Positions 24,927 to 33,928 of a stretch of DNA of 64,000 nucleotides are shown piece after piece (positions within the stretch are counted from its first letter, which is position 1; each line of letters begins with the position of its first letter). Source of the DNA: Kiritimatiellia bacterium (GTDB lineage: Bacteria; Verrucomicrobiota; Kiritimatiellia; RFP12; UBA1067); the NCBI GenBank assembly GCA_017447805.1, contig JAFSMR010000022.1, forward strand, positions 95,571 through 159,570, in the 5' to 3' direction. Under the pieces are notes generated by a model that was given only the letters and a program-made list of their open reading frames with translations, was not told where the DNA came from and did not search any database. Position numbers and translations under genes: made by a program.

Positions 24927-26183
24927 TTACGCCTTTCTGAATACGAGAATTCCGTTATGACCGCCAAAGCCGAGCGAACTCGAAAGCGCTACGCGAATAT
25001 CGCGCCCGACTCCCGTATTCGGCGTATAGTTCAAATCGAGTTCCGGGTCGGGATTTTCGTAGTTGATCGTCGGCGGCACGAATTTATCGGCGACCGCAAG
25101 CGTCGTAATCGCCGCTTCGATTGCGCCAGTGGCGCCAAGGCAATGTCCGTGGCAAGGCTTAGTCGACGAAATGTTGATTTTCTTCGCGCCTTCTTCGCCG
25201 AAGACTCTCTTGAACGCGGTAGTTTCCATCTTATCGTTGAGATGGGTGGAAGTACCATGCGCGTTGATATAATCGACGAGAGAGCGATCTTCCACGCCGG
25301 CATCCTTCAAAGCCGATTCTATCGCTTTGACCGCGCCATCGCCGGAAGGATCTGGCGCCGTAATGTGATAGGCGTCGCAAGAAGCGCCGTAGCCGGCTAG
25401 TTCACAATAAATTCTCGCGCCGCGCGCCTTCGCATGCTCCTCGGATTCGAGAATGAGCACCGCCGCGCCTTCGCCCATCACAAAGCCGTCTCTATCCACA
25501 TTGAACGGACGGCATCCCTTTTCGGGATTATCGTTGAAATGGGTCGCGAGAGCCTTTTCTTTCATGAAGCCGGCTACCGTGAATTCCATGATTACGGCTT
25601 CTGTTCCGCCGGCAATCATCACGTCTGCCCTGCCTGCACGAATCATATCGAGCGCGAGACCAAGCGCATCGGTTGAGCTGGCGCATGCCGTCGCCACTAC
25701 CTGCGCGGGGCCCTTCGCGCCTATCGCTATTGCTACATTGCCGGAAGCTTCGTTGGAAATAAGCTCGGGAATCGCGAGAGGCGAAATCCTATCCGGTCCC
25801 TTATCGAACAGCGTCTTGAAAGAATCGCCAGTGATTTCAAGCCCGCCGATTCCGCAACCGAACATCGTGCCGACGCGATCCATATCGGGCTTGTTTTCTT
25901 CGGTAAATCCGGCGTCTTTCCACGCCTCGTTGGCTGTAGCTACGGCGTACTGGGAGAAGAGCGCCATGTGACGGGCTTCTTTCTTGTCGAGATACCCTCC
26001 CCCGAGCGCCCACTCGGAAAATCCATCTACTTCCGCTGCGATTTGACATGTGCAACGCGAAGGATCGAACTTCGTTATGCGCCTTACGCCTGGCTTGCCG
26101 GCTTTCACGGCCTCCCATGTAGCATCGCGGCCATTGCCGACTGCGGTTACCATTCCTATTCCAGTTACGACTACCTTTTTCAT
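24927..26183 (-). CDS. fabF: Beta-ketoacyl-ACP synthase II
   Basis: A 418-residue condensing enzyme with the Cys-His-His triad: C167 in VVATACASSTDAL, His in NAHGTSTHLNDKMET and His in STKPCHGHCLGATGAIE. It elongates acyl-ACP with malonyl-ACP. Start ATG 26183 (MKKVVVTGIGMV) has AAGGA seven bases upstream. It lies 26 bp after fabH. Confidence 0.95.
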   Translation of the reverse strand: MKKVVVTGIGMVTAVGNGRDATWEAVKAGKPGVRRITKFDPSRCTCQIAAEVDGFSEWALGGGYLDKKEARHMALFSQYAVATANEAWKDAGFTEENKPDMDRVGTMFGCGIGGLEITGDSFKTLFDKGPDRISPLAIPELISNEASGNVAIAIGAKGPAQVVATACASSTDALGLALDMIRAGRADVMIAGGTEAVIMEFTVAGFMKEKALATHFNDNPEKGCRPFNVDRDGFVMGEGAAVLILESEEHAKARGARIYCELAGYGASCDAYHITAPDPSGDGAVKAIESALKDAGVEDRSLVDYINAHGTSTHLNDKMETTAFKRVFGEEGAKKINISSTKPCHGHCLGATGAIEAAITTLAVADKFVPPTINYENPDPELDLNYTPNTGVGRDIRVALSSSLGFGGHNGILVFRKA

Positions 26184-26209
26184 TTCCATTTCCTTGTTTT
26201 TGAAATTGA

Positions 26210-27229
26210 TTAAAGATTTGGCCACGTGCAATATGTCCCGGCGTATGTAAGGCCTGCACCAAACCCGACCATCACGATCTTCATGCCGTCTTTAAGCTCC
26301 CCGGCCCTGACTGCCTGGTCGAGAGAAATCGGAATCGACGCCGCTGAAGTATTGGCGGTAGTTTCCAGATTCAGCCAGAATTTATCTAGCGGCAATTTCA
26401 TTCTTCTTGCGACGGCTTCTATAATGCGTCCATTCGCCTGATGCGCGAATACTCTATCGAGCGCTTCGGGCGAGGTGCCGAGCTTTTCGCACAAATCTTT
26501 CGCGACCTTGGAAAGCGTCCTTACCGCGAACGCGAATACATCATGGCCCATCAAAACGAGCTCAGGCTTTTCGGGTTCGCACTTCGCCGGGATTCCTGTC
26601 GGCGCGAAAGGAAGCGCGTTTTTGCAACCTCCCGTCCTCGTAATGAAATGCGCGCCCTGGCCATCCGCGCCGAGTATCGTATGCGCAGTTGTCTTGGCGC
26701 TCGCGGCGCCCGGCGCTTCATCGTTGCCGAGGACTACCGCGCCTGCGCCATCACCGAACAAAATGCAACTTGAACGATCGGACCAATCGAGAATCCTAGT
26801 CAATGATTCGGCGCCAATTACGATCGCCTTCTTATCTGGATAGAAATTCACGAATCCCCTCGCCTGCTCGAGAGCATAAACGAACCCCGCGCACGCCGCC
26901 TGCAAATCGAACGCGCCGGCATTAGTGCAACCAAGAAGGCTTTGGACGATGCAAGCCGTAGATGGGAATGGATTATAATCGGGCGTAGATGTAGCTACTA
27001 CAATAAGGCCTATCTCTTCAGGCTTGACGCCTGCAACTTCCATCGCGCGCCTTGCAGCTTCCGCACCCATAGTCGAAGAAGATTCGCCTTCGCCGGCGAC
27101 ATGACGCGAATGAATACCAGTATGCGAGTATATCCACTCATCAGTCGTCTCGAGCGATTTGGCAATATCATCGTTCGTTACGACTTTTTCGGGCAAGTAA
27201 CTCCCGGTTCCGAGTATCTTAATTCCCAT
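26210..27229 (-). CDS. fabH: Beta-ketoacyl-ACP synthase III
   Basis: A 339-residue initiating condensing enzyme with C113 in FDLQAACAGFVYAL, His in DRVFAHQANGRII and Asn in ETTANTSAASIPI. It condenses acetyl-CoA with malonyl-ACP. Start ATG 27229 (MGIKILGTGSYLPE) is preceded by AAAGGGTGCGTT. First gene of the fabH-fabF-fabZ-hisD-lpxL-argF run, with its own promoter. Confidence 0.95.
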   Translation of the reverse strand: MGIKILGTGSYLPEKVVTNDDIAKSLETTDEWIYSHTGIHSRHVAGEGESSSTMGAEAARRAMEVAGVKPEEIGLIVVATSTPDYNPFPSTACIVQSLLGCTNAGAFDLQAACAGFVYALEQARGFVNFYPDKKAIVIGAESLTRILDWSDRSSCILFGDGAGAVVLGNDEAPGAASAKTTAHTILGADGQGAHFITRTGGCKNALPFAPTGIPAKCEPEKPELVLMGHDVFAFAVRTLSKVAKDLCEKLGTSPEALDRVFAHQANGRIIEAVARRMKLPLDKFWLNLETTANTSAASIPISLDQAVRAGELKDGMKIVMVGFGAGLTYAGTYCTWPNL

Positions 27230-27259
27230 AACGCACCCTTTCGTAGTGTAACGCCGCGT

Positions 27260-27289
27260 ATTATACCATATTTTGTTGATTTTGACTAG
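27260..27289 (-). promoter_or_regulatory. Promoter of the fabH operon
   Basis: On the minus strand CTAGTC (27284-27289; TAGTCA with 17-bp spacing), spacer ending AAAATATGG, TATAAT (27260-27265), and a leader of about 25 nt to the fabH ribosome-binding site. Confidence 0.75.
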
Positions 27290-27316
27290 TCCCCTTCCGC
27301 ATTTTGCATTTTGCAT

Positions 27317-27574
27317 ACCGCAAGATGGGCGTGTGACGAGTGACGAATGTTAAGGCGGCCGCCTCGCGGCCGGCGTGTTAGTATGGGCGTGACCGGCGGC
27401 TCGAGGTTGTAGAATGTTGCCAATGTGGAAGTGTTGCCTGCGCTGAAGGCACTCTACATGATCTACATGGTTAATTAACTCATGCGCCAAGCCTCGGCCG
27501 CAGTGAGCGACAAGCGCGGTGCAGATAGGGCGGCCACGATGTGACCGCCCTAACAACTAGCGACAAGCTACTGA
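27317..27574. repeat. Intergenic mosaic of dispersed repeat elements
   Basis: No gene is seen. The stretch holds GACGAATGTTAAGGCGGCC (27342-27360, related to 291-309), the hairpin GGCCGC/GCGGCC, an element AGGTTGT...GTTGCCAATGT...TGTTGCC (27404-27438, related to 42571-42605), GCGACAAGCGCG, and the hairpin TAGGGCGG/CCGCCCTA (27526-27533 with 27545-27552). Confidence 0.6.
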
Positions 27575-28612
27575 CTACTTAGAATATTTACGAACGATTT
27601 CTTCGTATTCAGCGGCTTGCTCTTCCATGGATTCGACCATCTTGAATTGCGTATGGCATCTTACGAGATTATGATCTTCGTATGCGGTGCGGAAATATGT
27701 GTCGCCAGCGAGGTAATCGGTCAAGAAACGAATACCAATCGTCAGGGTGATTAGGCGTCCGGAGAATGCGAGGAGCGATTTTTCAGTCTCGGTGAGGAAC
27801 TTGGCTTGTGCGAGATACCCCTTGACAAGAGCTTCAAAATATTCCTTCTTTGAATAGACCTTCGACAAATCCTTCTCGTCCTCAGCGGCGGCGGCGGTAG
27901 AGGTCCTGACCATATCGCCGAAATCGTAGAGTGCGCTACCTGGCATGGTCGTATCGAGATCGATTACGACATTCGAGCCATCGGGAGCAAGCATTACATT
28001 GTTGATCTTTGTATCATTATGGGTAATGCGTTCGGGGATTTCGCCCTTTTCCATCATCGTTACAATCTTAGCCGCTTCTTCTCTGCGAGCATCGACAAAA
28101 GCCAGTTCCTTGGCGACATTGGCTTTGCGTCCTTTTACATCGGCGGCGGCCGCTTCATCGAGAAGGCGAATGCGGTAGACGGTATTATGAAACTTCGCGA
28201 TGATATCATCGAGCCGCGGCGGCGGAATATCGGCGAGGTCGTTTTGGAATTTCGCGAAGGCGCCTGCAACGAGCTCTGCTTCACGAGGATTGGTCACGAG
28301 GTCGACAGAGGTATAGCCCTCGAGGAATGCATAAAGACGCCAAGGATTTTCATACCCGACTACCTCGAGAGATTTAATGCCCTTCTCTTTCAGGAAAGTC
28401 GTAACGCGCATGATATTGTTCTTGAGCAGGACGGGGTCGAAGATATCGGTATTTACTCTCTGGAGGATATATCTTACACCTCTTTTCGTCTCGACCTTGA
28501 ATGTATCGTTGATATGGCCAGAGCCATAGCGCGAAACATCCGTTTGATCAGTAATACCCATCGATGCCAATGCGGCATCCAACTCTTCTTTTGAATACAC
28601 TCTGTTGCTCAT
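27575..28612 (-). CDS. APH-fold kinase resembling N-acetylhexosamine 1-kinase
   Basis: A 345-residue aminoglycoside-phosphotransferase-fold kinase. Seen: RYGSGHINDTFKVE (nucleotide loop), YILQRVNTDIF, the catalytic loop RITHNDTKINNVML and the metal site VVIDLDTTMPGSALYDFGD. The opening GHINDT and LQRxNTDIF match NahK-type N-acetylhexosamine 1-kinases used in mucin or host-glycan sugar salvage. Sugar specificity is inferred, not shown. AAAGAGG precedes the ATG. No salvage partners lie next to it. Confidence 0.8.
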   Translation of the reverse strand: MSNRVYSKEELDAALASMGITDQTDVSRYGSGHINDTFKVETKRGVRYILQRVNTDIFDPVLLKNNIMRVTTFLKEKGIKSLEVVGYENPWRLYAFLEGYTSVDLVTNPREAELVAGAFAKFQNDLADIPPPRLDDIIAKFHNTVYRIRLLDEAAAADVKGRKANVAKELAFVDARREEAAKIVTMMEKGEIPERITHNDTKINNVMLAPDGSNVVIDLDTTMPGSALYDFGDMVRTSTAAAAEDEKDLSKVYSKKEYFEALVKGYLAQAKFLTETEKSLLAFSGRLITLTIGIRFLTDYLAGDTYFRTAYEDHNLVRCHTQFKMVESMEEQAAEYEEIVRKYSK

Positions 28613-28649
28613 GTGATTAGCCTCTTTCTTTTTTGTTGGTTTGAAAATT

Positions 28650-29612
28650 TTACAATCCTACGGCAACCCTTACTTTTTCCATGGTGCAGGAAGCCGCCTC
28701 TCGCGCTTTGCGCGCACCATCTCGCAAAATATCTTCAAGCGCATCGGGGTCGCGCGCGAGCTCTTCGCGTCTAGCCCTAAATGGGTCGAAGAGCCTATGG
28801 TAGGCTTCCAGAAGAGCTTTTTTCGCCATGCCATACCCATAGCCGCCTGCACGAAACGCCGCAGCCATTTTGGCGACTTCTTCGGGAGTTGCAAAAAGCC
28901 TATAGAGTTCGTAAATAGAATTGCCCTCAGGCTCCTTTGGCGCTTCCATCGGTGTAGAATCTGTGACAATCCCCATTACCTTTTTCTTTATCGCCTTGGG
29001 ATCTTCAAAAAGTCCAATCGTATTATGGTAGCTCTTGGACATCTTTTGCCCATCCGTGCCGGGAATAGTCGCAACGCTTTGCGGAATATACGCATCTGGG
29101 AGCTTAAAGATTTCGCCATACGCATTATTGAATTTCTGCGCAAGGTCTCTCGTTACTTCGAGATGTTGCTTTTGATCTTTGCCGACTGGAACGAGATCCG
29201 CATTCATTATCAAGATATCTGCCGCCATCAAAACGGGATAGGCGAATAGACCGTGGGTAGCTTCAAAGCCATGCGCCATCTTGTCTTTGTAGCTATGGCA
29301 ACGCTCCAACAAGCCCATAGGCGTCAAGCACGATAAATACCACGCGAGCTCCTGGACTTCCGGCACATCCGACTGACGGTAGACTATTGTTTTAGCGGGG
29401 TCTAATCCGCAAGCGAGATAGTCGAGCGCGACATCGCGCGTGGCTTCACGAAGCGTCGCGCCCTCGCGCACAGTTGTCATAGCATGGAAATTGGCAATGA
29501 ACATATACATCTGCTCGCCCTTTGCCTGAAGGTCGAACATTGATTTCATAGCACCAAAATAGTTACCCCAATGCAATTTGCCGGATGGCTGGATACCTGT
29601 CAAAATCTTCAT
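28650..29612 (-). CDS. trpS: Tryptophanyl-tRNA synthetase
   Basis: A 320-residue class I synthetase with the HIGH-type motif PSGKLHWGNYFGAM and KMSKS in GQKMSKSYHNTI, plus YRQSDVPEVQELAWYL. It charges tRNA-Trp. TATAAT ends only seven bases before the ATG and there is no ribosome-binding site, so a leaderless mRNA is predicted. Confidence 0.95.
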   Translation of the reverse strand: MKILTGIQPSGKLHWGNYFGAMKSMFDLQAKGEQMYMFIANFHAMTTVREGATLREATRDVALDYLACGLDPAKTIVYRQSDVPEVQELAWYLSCLTPMGLLERCHSYKDKMAHGFEATHGLFAYPVLMAADILIMNADLVPVGKDQKQHLEVTRDLAQKFNNAYGEIFKLPDAYIPQSVATIPGTDGQKMSKSYHNTIGLFEDPKAIKKKVMGIVTDSTPMEAPKEPEGNSIYELYRLFATPEEVAKMAAAFRAGGYGYGMAKKALLEAYHRLFDPFRARREELARDPDALEDILRDGARKAREAASCTMEKVRVAVGL

Positions 29613-29619
29613 GCTTTAT

Positions 29620-29650
29620 ATTATACCATTTTTTCTGCCCCCGGGTCTAG
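29620..29650 (-). promoter_or_regulatory. trpS promoter; predicts a leaderless mRNA
   Basis: On the minus strand CTAGACC (TAGACC 29644-29649), 18-bp spacer ending AAAAAATGG, TATAAT (29620-29625), then seven bases to ATG 29612. Confidence 0.72.
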
Positions 29651-29717
29651 TAGTAAGCGTAAATTTTTAAGAGCGCAAACTCCCAACTCTTAACTCCTGA
29701 CTATTAATGGGAAAGAT

Positions 29718-29802
29718 TGGTGCTCGGGGCGGGACTCGAACCCGCAAGGATCTCTCCACATGCACCTCAAGCATGCGTGTCTGCCAATTTCACCACCCGA
29801 GC
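29718..29802 (-). tRNA. tRNA-Leu (anticodon GAG)
   Basis: An 85-nt class II tRNA with a 7-bp acceptor stem GCTCGGG/CCCGAGC, anticodon stem CATGC/GCATG with loop TTGAGGT (anticodon GAG, reads CUC/CUU), a long variable arm, the T-loop GTTCGAGTC, and encoded CCA at 29718-29720. Confidence 0.96.
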
Positions 29803-29829
29803 AGGATAGTATATCGGAAAACAGCGGGT

Positions 29830-29859
29830 ATTTTACCATTTTTCACCCCATGCCGTCAA
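29830..29859 (-). promoter_or_regulatory. Promoter of tRNA-Leu(GAG)
   Basis: On the minus strand TTGACG (29854-29859), 18 bp ending AAAAATGG, TAAAAT (29830-29835), about 27 bp before the mature 5' end. Confidence 0.7.
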
Positions 29860-29894
29860 GGGGGAATTTATCAAAATTATGCGGCGTTTGTTCG

Positions 29895-30596
29895 CTAGCC
29901 AAGTTTGACATGGGCTTCACCCGCCCAAATTTGCACATTATTGACCAATAATGTGCCATTTTCTTGAATTCCACTGCAAATTCCGGCGGCGGCTGGGAGA
30001 GCATCATCTTGCTCGAAAATCTGGACCTCGCGTCCTTTTAGATAGTCGATCGCGACAAAATGCTTCCAAAGAGAGCGAAAGCCGTCCTTCGACCAGATCT
30101 CATAATAACGGCTGATTTCCTCTAAGATAGAATCGCGAACATCGCAAATTGCAGTCTTGGCGCCGAGGATTGCGAGGGATGTCGCGCGCGCGGCGATTTC
30201 GGCAGGGAATGAGCGCTCGAGGATATTGACGCCAATACCGGCAATCAGGGAATCGTTATTCCTCTCGCAAAGTATTCCTGCGAGTTTTTTATCGCTCGCC
30301 AAAATATCATTGGGCCATTTTAGTTTTAGGTCGAGCGCGTAGCGTTTGAGCGCTGTAATTACGGCAAGCCCTACTACTAGAGGAAAGGTTGCGACTTCAT
30401 GAGGATCGTTTCCAGAGACATCTAAAACGACGCTCATCATCAGGTTCTTGCCTTTTGTGGAAAGCCATTTATGATCTAGCCTGCCACGTCCGGCAGTTTG
30501 AAAGTCCGCGCAAAAGACATCTCCCGGGCGCCCGCATTTTGCAAGAATATTCGTAGAGGGAGTTTCTTCGATCTGAAATACGCGCCAATTTATCAT
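29895..30596 (-). CDS. birA: Biotin--protein ligase (no regulatory domain)
   Basis: A 233-residue ligase with STNILAKCG at the start, the biotin-binding loop TAGRGRLDHKW, LKWPNDILASDKKLAGILCE and IAGIGVNI. It activates biotin as biotinyl-AMP and attaches it to carboxylase carrier proteins. The N-terminal helix-turn-helix of E. coli BirA is missing, so it should not repress transcription. Its start overlaps the upstream glycosyltransferase gene by 4 bp. Confidence 0.93.
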   Translation of the reverse strand: MINWRVFQIEETPSTNILAKCGRPGDVFCADFQTAGRGRLDHKWLSTKGKNLMMSVVLDVSGNDPHEVATFPLVVGLAVITALKRYALDLKLKWPNDILASDKKLAGILCERNNDSLIAGIGVNILERSFPAEIAARATSLAILGAKTAICDVRDSILEEISRYYEIWSKDGFRSLWKHFVAIDYLKGREVQIFEQDDALPAAAGICSGIQENGTLLVNNVQIWAGEAHVKLG

Positions 30597-31555
30597 TTCG
30601 CGATTCTCCTCGATACTAGAGCAACTAATTTTTTGAGAAAAATCTTAAACATGGAATAAGCAAAAGCGGCTTTTACGCCGATTCCACCCTTTATATGATG
30701 AAACGCTCTGAGAGAATCTTGAAATTTTGCATTATGGAAAAGCCAAAAAGCCATGTGGTCGATTTCGCCATCGACTTTTGAATCGGCGAGTTTGAGAATT
30801 TTCAGATCTTCTTCCGAATTGGTTTCGGCTGCAAGGTTGTTTATATATTCATGAATCCAGCGTTTATAGAGAAAGCCGGCTTTTAATTTATCCTCTAAGT
30901 CAGAAAAGAGCGAAGAAATATTATCGCTTGATTTGCGCCAACGGAACAGGACTCGCGGTGAATAGATTACGCCACCTTCAAATGCCAATTTCAGCCATGT
31001 AGCATCATCGCTATACCAAGCCCGGGGGAAAGATACAAAGCCGCCGATGGCACGAAATCTATCGACACGAAATAAAAATTCCGGGGCGAACTGCCAATTT
31101 CTTTTAACGGCACGTGAAAAGAGGAATTCTGCCGGTGTCTCGTATTCTGGCCTCTCTTCAGACAAACCCAGCGCAAGCCCAGCTGAATCGATAAATGCAA
31201 CGCGGCTATGGAATAGCGATATATCTTTATGTTCATCCGCCAGCGCTACAAGAGTAGAGAGAAAATCTTTCTCGTATAAATCATCATCAGAAGCCAAGAC
31301 GGCATACTCGCCGCGCGCGTTTTCCATCGCCTTGTTCCATGCTGCGGCTAAATCGCGAGCGCCGATATTTTGTCCATTTCGACTATACCGAATTCGTGGA
31401 TCGGGAAAGCTATTTACAATTCCTCTTATATCTTCCGGCGAACAATCATCGACTATCAACAACTCGAAATCGCTGAAGGTCTGCGCCAGAATGCTGCCAA
31501 TCGCTTCACGAAGAAACTTCCCCTTCCACGCCGGCAACACTACTGAAACTTTCAT
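30593..31555 (-). CDS. Family 2 glycosyltransferase
   Basis: A 320-residue GT-A enzyme: MKVSVVLPAWKGKFLREAI, QTFSDFELLIVDDCS, and a metal-binding DDD in VLASDDDLYEKDF. The C-terminal third is variable, ending with a hydrophobic, basic segment. It probably adds a sugar to LPS or another surface glycan; donor and acceptor are unknown. Overlaps birA by 4 bp. Confidence 0.88.
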   Translation of the reverse strand: MKVSVVLPAWKGKFLREAIGSILAQTFSDFELLIVDDCSPEDIRGIVNSFPDPRIRYSRNGQNIGARDLAAAWNKAMENARGEYAVLASDDDLYEKDFLSTLVALADEHKDISLFHSRVAFIDSAGLALGLSEERPEYETPAEFLFSRAVKRNWQFAPEFLFRVDRFRAIGGFVSFPRAWYSDDATWLKLAFEGGVIYSPRVLFRWRKSSDNISSLFSDLEDKLKAGFLYKRWIHEYINNLAAETNSEEDLKILKLADSKVDGEIDHMAFWLFHNAKFQDSLRAFHHIKGGIGVKAAFAYSMFKIFLKKLVALVSRRIAK

Positions 31556-31596
31556 TGGGTTTCGATTCTATTTCTTTGTGGCGGCAGAAAATTCAA

Positions 31597-32493
31597 CTAG
31601 CTGTTTTTGCCGAATTCCGGCTCGAAACCTTCACCCCAAACGCCGATTACATGCGACTGGCTTACGAATGCCGCCGGGTCGATAGATTTAATGATGTTGA
31701 ATATTATCGCCGATTCATACATTCGCGCCAAGACGCAAATTACCTTAATATCTTTACCGGTATACCAACCGTGGCCATCGAGAAGAGTCATGGTATGGCC
31801 AGTTGCATCCGATATGGCTTTTGAAACTTCCTGATGGCGGCGAGTAAAAATCATAAATTGAACGCTTCTTCTTCTAACATTCAAAACATACGTAATCATA
31901 ACGCATTCTACACCCATTGCACAAATACCGAATGCTACGAAACGGATGCGCTCCAACATCGGACCGAATTTCGGAATAAACAAGGCGCTTCCGATAAAAA
32001 GGAAGTCGAATATAAGAAGCGTGGTGCCGATGGGGAATCGATAATATTTATTCACAACCGCCGCAATAATATCGCTACCGCCGCTAGATCCGCTAGATGA
32101 AAACAATGTAGCGATCGCAATACCCATAAGCGAACAGCCTATCAAAAGCGACATGAATTTTTCTTCTGCGCCTAAAATCATCACGAGCTCGCCGCTATTG
32201 GGGTCGACCATAAATAGACGCAAAAGCCAAATGAAAAACGAAATAGAAAGCGTCGCATAAATCGTCTTGGCCAAGAATCGCCAACCGAGGAATTTCAGCG
32301 CTACGAGATAAAGTATTCCGTTGATTATAGGATAAGAGACTTCTACCGGGAAACGGCATGCGTAATATATTAAGTTACAAATACCTGCAATACCGCCCGT
32401 CAAAATACCGTATGGCAATATAAATGTAACAAGCGACCAAGAATACAACGCCGAGGCTATTGTAATTATCAGTATATCTTTTATGTGTTTCAT
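31597..32493 (-). CDS. YitT-family membrane protein
   Basis: A 298-residue protein with five or six membrane helices in the first 205 residues (FILPYGILTGGIAGICNLIYY; the conserved GSSGGSDIIAAVVNKY) and a C-terminal DUF2179 domain (TRRHQEVSKAI, GWYTGKDIKVICVL). YitT/DUF2179 proteins are widespread transporters of unknown substrate. AAGGAGAG lies before the ATG. Confidence 0.88.
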   Translation of the reverse strand: MKHIKDILIITIASALYSWSLVTFILPYGILTGGIAGICNLIYYACRFPVEVSYPIINGILYLVALKFLGWRFLAKTIYATLSISFFIWLLRLFMVDPNSGELVMILGAEEKFMSLLIGCSLMGIAIATLFSSSGSSGGSDIIAAVVNKYYRFPIGTTLLIFDFLFIGSALFIPKFGPMLERIRFVAFGICAMGVECVMITYVLNVRRRSVQFMIFTRRHQEVSKAISDATGHTMTLLDGHGWYTGKDIKVICVLARMYESAIIFNIIKSIDPAAFVSQSHVIGVWGEGFEPEFGKNS

Positions 32494-32520
32494 CTTCTCT
32501 CTCTCCTTGATGATGATGTT

Positions 32521-33870
32521 TTATCGTTTTTGAAAATATTTTCGTGCCGAAAGATGAATGGCAATCACCGCAAGCTGAACTAAACTTAGCGCGAAAAGCC
32601 ACCAAACATAGAAACAAAGTCTCGTTGCTCTAAACGATGCCATCCAGTCAAGAATAGAGATCGGCAATATTCCGTTAAATGCGCCATAGCCGGATAGCAC
32701 AACGAGCGAGCCAGTCTCGAAAAGCGTAATCGGCACCCAATACCAAAGGAACGAGAAGCGTCCTGCAGCAGTCTCGAAAGAAAAGAACGCGCCGCATGCC
32801 GCAGAAAATGAGATACGAAGAGCATATACAACCATCAAAGAAGAATAAGGAACATAATCTCTTCCCGAAGGCAAAATCGCAAGAATCTTCGAACCGAACA
32901 ATAACAGCACCGCCGAAACCGCGAGCCCCGCACCCAGCGACCCCATGAGCAATTTGCCGAGTATCGACTTGCCCTTCTCTTGATTATTATGCGTTTCTTC
33001 TACAGCCAGAGGGAACGCTATCGCCATTAGTGCGAGCGCGGCGTATGCGGCGACTTCGCCGAGGCGCGATATCATATAGAACGCTGCAGATTCGATTTCC
33101 GGCAATCTTTGACGGAACAGCAGCGTTTGCCAAGCACCGAGGAGTATCCCAAGCGTAATATAAACGCTTATCGGCAGGGTATATTTAAACATTGCACGGC
33201 AATCTTCACGCCCGAGCTTTTCGGATTTTACATCTTTGCCCAATTCTTTTCTAAGCGACCAGCAAGAAAAAGCGACGCTTAGCGCCGGGCCAGCCGCTTG
33301 GCCTAGCATATAGCCTGAAAGCGCACGAAATGGCATCGCGACAAGCATTACGGCTAAACGAAACGGCGCGCCGAGAAATTGTATAAATGCCATTGCGCCA
33401 AAACGCTTGAGCCCTTGCAATGCATTGGAAAATACTGAAGAAAACGGGCCAATCAAGCCAACGCAAATCATCAATAGTCCGAGCGATCCATTGACAATGC
33501 TGATTCTATCGAAGACCATCGGCAGGAGGAATTTTGCGATAACCGCCGCCAATAAAAACGCTACGACAACCCCGCAAAATGTAATCGATAACAGACGCTT
33601 AATCTTGCCGCGCTCCCCTCTTGCGGAATATATAGTAAGCCAGCGAGAAAACGGGACGACCAAAATCGCCATTGGAAGACCGAACACCGAGCCTACCTGC
33701 AAAATCGGAAGCGCGGCGCCAAGTTCATTTTGCGGCACGAATTTAGGAACAAGCCAAAGCCCGATAAAAGCCTGAACTGCATCGCCCGAACGGCAAGCGA
33801 GAAACATGAGGAGCGAATACCACCAAAAATCCCCACATTTATCTCGTAGCTTCTTAACATACAAATGCAT
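32521..33870 (-). CDS. Polysaccharide flippase (Wzx-like, MOP superfamily)
   Basis: A protein of about 449 residues with roughly 12-14 hydrophobic helices (FWWYSLLMFLACRSGD, GLPMAILVVPFSRW, LGLLMICVGLIGPFSSV and more). The layout fits oligosaccharide or lipid-linked glycan flippases. ATG 33870 has CAAGG nine bases upstream; a TTG at 33891 would add seven residues. It lies 27 bp before yitT, in the same direction as the GT2 gene, which hints at one glycan-assembly unit. Substrate unknown. Confidence 0.8.
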   Translation of the reverse strand: MHLYVKKLRDKCGDFWWYSLLMFLACRSGDAVQAFIGLWLVPKFVPQNELGAALPILQVGSVFGLPMAILVVPFSRWLTIYSARGERGKIKRLLSITFCGVVVAFLLAAVIAKFLLPMVFDRISIVNGSLGLLMICVGLIGPFSSVFSNALQGLKRFGAMAFIQFLGAPFRLAVMLVAMPFRALSGYMLGQAAGPALSVAFSCWSLRKELGKDVKSEKLGREDCRAMFKYTLPISVYITLGILLGAWQTLLFRQRLPEIESAAFYMISRLGEVAAYAALALMAIAFPLAVEETHNNQEKGKSILGKLLMGSLGAGLAVSAVLLLFGSKILAILPSGRDYVPYSSLMVVYALRISFSAACGAFFSFETAAGRFSFLWYWVPITLFETGSLVVLSGYGAFNGILPISILDWMASFRATRLCFYVWWLFALSLVQLAVIAIHLSARKYFQKR

Positions 33871-33928
33871 CGGATTTAGCCTTGATAACAACTCTCGAAT
33901 TCGCTTTGCTTATCAACCCTTCATGCAT

